Part shown: positions 58,525 to 64,000 of the stretch, one piece after another | Position numbering within the stretch: position 1 is the first letter of the stretch | How the letters are laid out: every line of letters starts with the position of its first letter | Source: Rheum nobile | Lineage: Eukaryota > Streptophyta > Magnoliopsida > Caryophyllales > Polygonaceae | DNA: 64,000 bases | Assembly: GCA_027886185.1 (NCBI GenBank) | Contig: WOAB01000018.1 | Coordinates: forward strand, 744,001-808,000 | Direction: 5' to 3' | The notes under the pieces: model-generated | What the model was told of the DNA's origin: nothing | What the model saw: the letters and a program-made list of their open reading frames with translations, nothing else | Databases searched by the model: none | Position numbers and translations under genes: made by a program

Positions 58525-60998
58525 TGTAACACCCCCAAATATTCCCTTGAAAGTATTACCGCCAGTGACCTCAGACGTACTGTCCGATGTCACCCAAGGC
58601 TTTCCAGTTGATATAAATCATCGAACAACAGTTATGATACAAAATACCATAACTTTCATTAAAACCAAGTCTCGGAATTTCAGCATAATTCCAAATACAT
58701 CAAAATACATAATCAGAATCATTACAGCGGAAGTCTTTACACAAAACATATTTAACACAGCGGAAGACTTTTAAATAATCAACAAAAGGGTCTTGATCGC
58801 AACGATCACCCGCCAAGGATCTCAACCTGAATAAACTTGTCAAAACACCGTTTGCCTCTATAGTCGTTCTAGCCTTCACGGGATGACAACTTATCTGATG
58901 TGCCGAATCGAACGGATGACATCAGCCAACTATGCAAAGAACAATTACGGTTGGTTAGTCTAATGAAAGACTAAGCAAGGGTACAAAGCAGAGTGGTTCG
59001 AAGTAGACGTATTAGGTTAGACTCATCGCTTCTCGAATAACAGTCGATAACGATAGTCAACCACCATACTCCTACTAGAATACATGAAAAGACATGATCA
59101 AAAGAAGATTCTGGAGACCGAGTCTCACAGCAATCAATCCCAAAAGAAGACTCCAACGAAATGAGTCTTATCGGAAACATGACAAATGTTGGGAAACATA
59201 AACTTTTCACACAATCGTTCAAAAACGACTTGATATTTCGGCTCACGACCAACCTCACCGCTCAAAGCGAATCCAGATTAGAAATAGAACTTTACTCTGA
59301 TCAAAGTCAAGACGAGCTTTCCTAGCTGCACTACTTGCCCAAGGGTATATTAATCATGTGCACTAAAGCACTTATCTCATTAAATTCCAAAACGCACAAC
59401 AAGTTATAAGCTTTTAGATTCTCTCATCCCACAGGATAAAGAGATACCGTCGGTAACTAAATCCCTAAGGCGGAGTTGACTCGGGAACTAAATCCCTAAA
59501 GTCGAATCGGGAACTAAATCCCTCGGGAACTAAATCCCAAACAACGAAATCGGGAACTAAATCCCTCAAAACGAAATCGGGAACTAAATCCCTACAAGCG
59601 GCACCAGCTGTGTGCACAGACCTAGAGTAAGGAGGACGGTAGGAACTAAATCCTAACCACCAGGTTATCAAGAAACGACTAGCACTCGCAATGAGATACA
59701 CAGTAGCGTTCCTACGAATACTCGTGCTAACTAAACAGTTCAGCACAGTAATAATCCACATCAAAGCCATCATGGCCAATAACAGATAAAATAGCGTTGT
59801 TCTAACAATATACAACCTATCATAATATCTGTATTAAATCATATCAAAATATATATAATAGCGTTGTTCTAACAGATATACAACCTATTATAATATCTCT
59901 TTTTTTAATCATATCATTTAACAAAATTGTTCCCAACGCAAACAGTAAATCACCCTAAATTAATTAACAACTAACAATTGATAATTAATTGAAATATGGA
60001 ATGATGAGCAAGAGCAAACCGCCACTTGCCTTAGATCCGCAGAAGCTTAAGCAAAGCTTAGAGACGACGAGTTCCTGGGTCCGAAACAGGGACAGATCTG
60101 AGACCACAAATTCCTTCGGATCGACCCAAAATGAAACTCTAAGTTAGATTCGATATCCACATATATGAATCTAAAAGAATACGGAAAGAATCGAAGGAGT
60201 CAAGCCTCGCCCAAGACCACACACCCACGAGCCACAACACGAACCCAACTCACCGCGGGTGCGGTGGGATCCTTGCCGCGGGTGCGGCAAGCTAACAGAG
60301 GCAGAGGACTTCACAGCGTCCATGGAGAAAACTTACCCAAATCGATTAGTTTGCCTTTGACTCGATTATGGCTTGATCTCCAAACACCTTAAACCTTCCA
60401 ACACCACTTGGGAGTACTTTCTCCACTCAAGGGAAACTCCGGCGAAAGCTTGGAAGCTCAGACAACAATGGAGAAAACAGAGGAGGAGGAAGAAGACGTT
60501 CAACACTCTCCTCTTCAGCTTTCTCTCCCTTTTATAGGCCCAGCTAAGAGGGGAACAAGCAGGGGACAAGCCCTCGACCAAGGGAGGCAGCCACTTGCTG
60601 ACAACCGGCGCCACTTGCAGTGGAAGACGATCACGCTGCACAAGAAAAAATATCCCACCGCGGGGTGCGGTAGGGTGCGGTGGCCTCCTCTGACCGCCTC
60701 ACAGATCGGCCTTCGCCGCGGGTGCGGCCACTTGACCGCGGGGTGCAGTCACGGCCATTCTTCACCCTTTTTGACTGTTTTGACTTTGGGTTAATCTTCT
60801 TAACCCCGGGTTAAATATATTCGTACACGAACGACTATTTAACCCCGAAAATACGTCAACTGTATTTTATATTACTCAGAAAAATATTACAGAGATCAAA
60901 CATATTATCGAATGTCTGAACTTCTCTGAAATTAATCCGACTTGTAATACGGGAGTTGAAATAATCCAAAATATCCTTATAAAATGAGGGATATTACA
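58525..60998 (-). mobile_element. Solo LTR, Ty3/gypsy-like (copy B)
   Basis: 2,474 bp, TGTAACACCCCC...ATATTACA, with a perfect 5-bp TSD AGTTA (58520-58524 and 60999-61003). It is the reverse-oriented homologue of 12168-14868: the same terminal regions, the GGAACTAAATCCC array (about 59460-59660), a TATA box on the minus strand (60530-60536), and GC-rich repeats, here with core CCGCGGGTGCGG (60255-60295, 60657-60745). No internal coding region, so it is a solo LTR. Confidence 0.92.
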
Positions 60999-61040
60999 AG
61001 TTATAACTAAAATTAATTATATATAATTAATATTTTCACA

Positions 61041-61106
61041 AATGCACACCTCCAACTTAAGGAAGATTTGAAGGAACACATTTGGCAACGATTTGGAGAA
61101 AATTAG
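61041..61106 (+). pseudogene. C-terminal tail of a PIF/Harbinger transposase
   Basis: The 21-codon reading ends QLKEDLKEHIWQRFGEN then TAG, matching the typical C-terminus of plant Harbinger-derived DDE transposases (LQxDLxEHxW). The catalytic domain is gone. It is short, so the assignment leans on the context of TTA target sites and the related element at 35369. Confidence 0.6.
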
Positions 61107-61581
61107 GATCCTTCCCGTGTTTTGTGTTTTTAGTTATTGAGTTATGCATTGTCTAATGATGTTTTTCGTTAAATTCGGTAATTTGCTTCAGTTTATGTTG
61201 TTTCATTGTAATGTTTTTTTTTCAATTTATGTATCCATCGTTGTTGTTTGTAATATATATGTTTGTCGTTAATATTTGTTTTATTAATTTTCAATTAATA
61301 CTGTAATTAACACTTGAATTAAATTTTATTTAATAAATTTTAATAAAATCAATTTTTTTATAATTTAATATAAAAAATATATTAATAATTTAATATAAAA
61401 GATATTTTGATAATTTACTATAATGACATAATTATAATTTAATATAAATATAAATTAGGACTAAAAACCCCTCTAAAAATCCTTCCATTAAAATGCTATT
61501 TTAAATTGAGATTTAAATAAAGACTTAAACTCAAAAAATCTCCATTTAACCCCCTCTTTAAACCCCCATAAGAGAATATTA

Positions 61582-62110
61582 TGAAAACCACGAGAGTACA
61601 ACCGCTAAAATCCACACACTATATACCAATTAATGAAAAGCCTATAAAGCAAACACCATCATTCCACTATGATTGTTCATGTTTTATTTATTTTTATTTT
61701 AAAAAACGGGGTTTAAAATATCAGTATAATTCAGCCCAAAATCCACTGCCGTTGTCAGTTTGCTGTCGATCTTCTCCAATTTGCCATGTTGATTAAACCG
61801 ATCCAACATAGTATGTAATACGGAGTATGTTTTTACCGAAAATTGTCCAAATATTATACAGTAAATTCGGTTTTCTTAATACATGCTCTTCGTACTTATA
61901 TTAATTAGGTTAAATATCTTGTTTTAGAAAAAATAATATTAGAAATTTTATTTTATTTTATTTTATTTTGACGGATATATGCATATTTTTTCTTATATAA
62001 TAATTATTTTTATAAAATGAATTATTAATCTATACCCTTATAAATTATAATTAGTTAGAAAGGCAGCTATAAAATTAGATCAATTGTTTTAGTAGACCTA
62101 ATTTGGGATT
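61582..62110. other. Intergenic DNA, nothing recognised
   Basis: AT-rich flank between two elements. No supported gene. Confidence 0.4.
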
Positions 62111-62125
62111 AGGTCAAATGTCAGT

Positions 62126-63012
62126 CGGTTTTTTCATCTGGTATCCATGAGGTATGGCAAAATTCACGGAGTGTCTCAAAGTTTTACCTATTTCGCGCTC
62201 TGAGTTTTTTTTTTTCCGTCAAATGTCCATTTATTAATTTTTTAATTAAAAAATTCAAAAAAAAGACTAAATAAAAAGGAGAAAAAGCACAAAAAAAAAA
62301 TCTCATCGTCTTCTTCACGCCCAATCCCTTATATTTCTCCCTTCGCCGCTCACCATGCCCAAAGCTCCGCTCTCATGGATCATCGTCGTCCTCATCATCT
62401 ACGCCTTCTTCTACTTCCGCTGCCGGCCGCAAACACTGCCGATGGATCCGCCGCCTCTTCTGCAGCCGTCGCCGTTCCCGTGTTGCCGCCTCTTCTGATG
62501 CCCCTCCGCCGATTCCCTCCGATCGTGCTCGCCCTCGCACATCGCTGATTGTTGGCTCATGCGAAGAAAAAAATCAGCAAAAAAAATATTTCAATCAGAT
62601 CGAACAATTACTTGCAGAATGCCAAATCAATGTGAAAAAACTAATTGCCTTGAAATCAAACGATTTACCTAACAAAGAATTGCTGAAAGTGGATGTGGAA
62701 AGCGATAAACTGATTCGAACAATGAAGAAGTGAAAGGTTACGAAATTGAATTGAGCAGCGAACGGACAATTTGGAAGGAAGCGGATTTGAACAAGGAAAG
62801 TATGGAGGAAGTGCTCAACAGTTACACCGATGAAGACAGAGAACAAGGAAAGTATTTGTTTTAGTCTTTTTTTTTTTTAATTAAAAAATTAATAGATGGG
62901 CATTTGATGAAAAAAAAAAACAAAACTCAGAAATACCTCGTGAAATAGGTAAAACTTTAGAACACCTTGTAAATTTCACCTTATATTAGAAATATCAGTC
63001 CGAGAAAAAACC
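62126..63012. mobile_element. Long-TIR element (Pack-MULE-like) with captured sequence
   Basis: Left arm 62126-62260 and right arm 62877-63012 are inverted copies: CGGTTTTTTC at the tips, then AAAGTTTTACCTATTTC, then TTATTAATTTTTTAATT. The interior (about 62290-62860) is GC-richer and gene-like. No 9-bp TSD could be matched. Confidence 0.65.
62354..62860 (+). pseudogene. Captured gene fragment(s) inside the long-TIR element
   Basis: An ATG at 62354 opens a short frame with a hydrophobic start (PLSWIIVVLIIYAFFYF), like a membrane anchor, followed by a proline-rich part and a stop. From about 62580 a charged, helix-like stretch (NQIEQLLAECQINVKKL) is readable but shifts frame and meets stops. 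I do not recognise the donor gene. It looks like a captured, broken coiled-coil or membrane protein gene. Confidence 0.45.
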
Positions 63013-63039
63013 GAATATCAGTCCGACTCAATATATAGC

Positions 63040-63366
63040 TGTAGTAAGCTTGTAACCCAGCTAGACCTAATAATAGATACTCCGTACTAAAATGATTTAA
63101 TCAAATTCAACTCAAGTGAGTCTGCTTGTTGTCTTGAGTTCTTGATCTCGTCATTAATAATAAACATATTTAAAAATAGGATACGAATCCGGTGAGAAAG
63201 GAAACTTAGATGGGAAATAAGAATGAATATGGACCATTTGATCTAAGAAAACTAAATGCCCAGATTAAACAAGTCAAAAAACGCAATAATTCAACACGGC
63301 CGAATTTTATTTGAAAAAAACGCGTATTTTTTTTTTTTGGGGGGGGGGAATACGGGCGGGTGCACA
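63040..63366. other. Intergenic DNA
   Basis: AT-rich, with a homopolymer T run followed by a G run at about 63328-63349. No gene. Confidence 0.4.
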
Positions 63367-63631
63367 TGTTGAAAGTTTAAACTCGTTTCCAATGTTAGCC
63401 TTTAAATCTGTAGCATGCGTATGTTCCCTTTTGTTAGTCTAAGTTCAGTTAAGTTTTCCTTTGGGACTCTAAGTGCAGTTAATGTTTTGGTGGCTTGAGT
63501 TCTTGTAAGTTGTGGTTTCTCCTCTATAAATGGAGGCCATTTTTTATCCAATAGGTGTAAGTCTTATGCATACAAACACATTCAAACACAGAGCAAGACT
63601 TCTTATGTTTGCAACGGCCCTTGTTCCAACA
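63367..63631 (+). repeat. 5' LTR of a Copia retrotransposon at the right edge
   Basis: 265 bp, TGTTG...CAACA, with TATAAA at 63525-63530. It is followed after three bases by TGGTATTAGAGC (from 63635), a tRNA-Met-type primer-binding site. The 3' LTR is outside the window. Confidence 0.85.
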
Positions 63632-63716
63632 AAGTGGTATTAGAGCACAGAGAAAGAAAACTGATCTTTGGAGTGTGAGAGACGCGCCACCAGTAGCAAA
63701 ATCGAAAGCAATAACC

Positions 63717-64000
63717 ATGGCCATCAGCTTATCCTCCTTCCAAGTACCCTCTCTCAAACCCAGTTTCTATGACAACTGGGCCATAAAGATGAAGGCTCTA
63801 CTGGGAGCACACGATGTCTGGGAGGTCGTCGAGAATAGACTAAGAGAAGTCACAGACGAGGCTTCTCTGACCGCTGCCGAGAGAGAAAGCTTGAAGGAGT
63901 CAAGAAAGAGGGACAAGAAAGCTCTGTTTCTTATCTATCAAGCACTGGATGACGATGGCTTTGAGAAGGTGTCAAGTGCCGTCTCAGCTAAGGAGGCATG
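63717..64000 (+). CDS. Copia gag polyprotein, N-terminus only
   Basis: The ATG at 63717 opens a frame still open at the window end (94 codons). The start, SLSSFQVPSLKPSFYDNWAI, with KMKALLGAHDVWEVVENR after it, matches the N-terminal capsid region (DUF4219/UBN2 type) of plant Copia gag, which forms the virus-like particle. It sits about 80 bp after the primer-binding site, as expected. No stops are seen, so this may be a more intact element than the one at 42-48 kb. Confidence 0.88.
   Translation, partial: MAISLSSFQVPSLKPSFYDNWAIKMKALLGAHDVWEVVENRLREVTDEASLTAAERESLKESRKRDKKALFLIYQALDDDGFEKVSSAVSAKEA

Larger units (their letters stand above)
57823..61578 (+). mobile_element. PIF/Harbinger-like element, split by a solo LTR
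   Basis: Left end GAGCACCCCTTATGGGG after TTA (57820-57822); right end ACCCCCATAAGAG... before TTA (61579-61581). Its left part matches the smaller element at 35369-36749 in reverse orientation, including a GCGGACGACCAAGATTTATT hairpin half. After the nested LTR, the right part carries the tail of a Harbinger transposase. The right terminus is the weaker boundary. Confidence 0.75.

Overview
The window is nuclear DNA from a flowering plant, most likely a eudicot. The evidence is AT-rich intergenic sequence, GT-AG introns, three genes of plant-typical families, and a dense load of plant transposable elements (TEs). The species cannot be named from sequence alone. There are no bacterial operons, CRISPR arrays or rRNA genes, and the only tRNA-like signal is inside a SINE.

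Three host genes are supported. An intronless DEAH-box RNA helicase of the ESP3/DHX16 splicing type lies at 2959-5460 (+). It converges on a three-exon gene for a secreted X8-domain, GPI-anchored protein of the plasmodesmal callose-binding type (6071-7631, -). A two-exon RABA1-type Rab GTPase lies at 38319-39864 (+). The rest is mostly TEs, many nested and many with readable target-site duplications (TSDs).

Layout: 1-770, LTR cut by the window edge; 771-2640, AT-rich tandem repeats, a GC-rich patch and a hairpin; 2640-7820, helicase and X8 genes; 7821-10263, an element built of 11 GC palindromes around a 67-bp AT-rich minisatellite; 10960-12080, decayed Helitron helicase; 12168-14868, solo LTR (TSD TACGT); 16452-18300, hAT element with a BED-finger fragment (TSD GGTTTAGC); 18.3-24.4 kb, Helitron termini and low-complexity elements; 24.45-32.5 kb, a large Mutator-like (MULE) element with two minus-strand genes; 33.8-35.0 kb, LINE 3' end; 35369-36749, PIF/Harbinger-like element; 37067-37270, SINE; RABA1F; 40.7-41.65 kb, TIR element with a 32-bp tandem repeat; 42073-47898, a three-level nest (Helitron in Copia in a TRIM-like element); 48.8-51.4 kb, two hAT MITEs and a long-TIR element; 51.9-52.66 kb, GTGTG-rich minisatellite; 52717-55890, Helitron with an internal duplication, a Stowaway-type MITE and an RTE LINE tail; 57282-57667, hAT MITE; 57823-61578, Harbinger relic split by a second copy of the solo LTR (TSD AGTTA); 62.1-63.0 kb, long-TIR element with captured sequence; 63367-64000, start of another Copia element.

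The most unusual object is the 24.45-32.5 kb element. Its first gene encodes a MULE transposase fused to an OTU-type cysteine protease domain. Its second encodes a plant-mobile-domain (PMD) protein whose predicted core promoter lies inside the last exon of the first. The transposase gene has several disabling lesions. The PMD gene keeps five exons that all join in phase 0, with one stop codon inside a C-terminal repeat. Both ends carry short palindromes spaced by poly-A/T, the same design as the 7.8-10.3 kb element, which suggests a common class of palindrome-ended elements.
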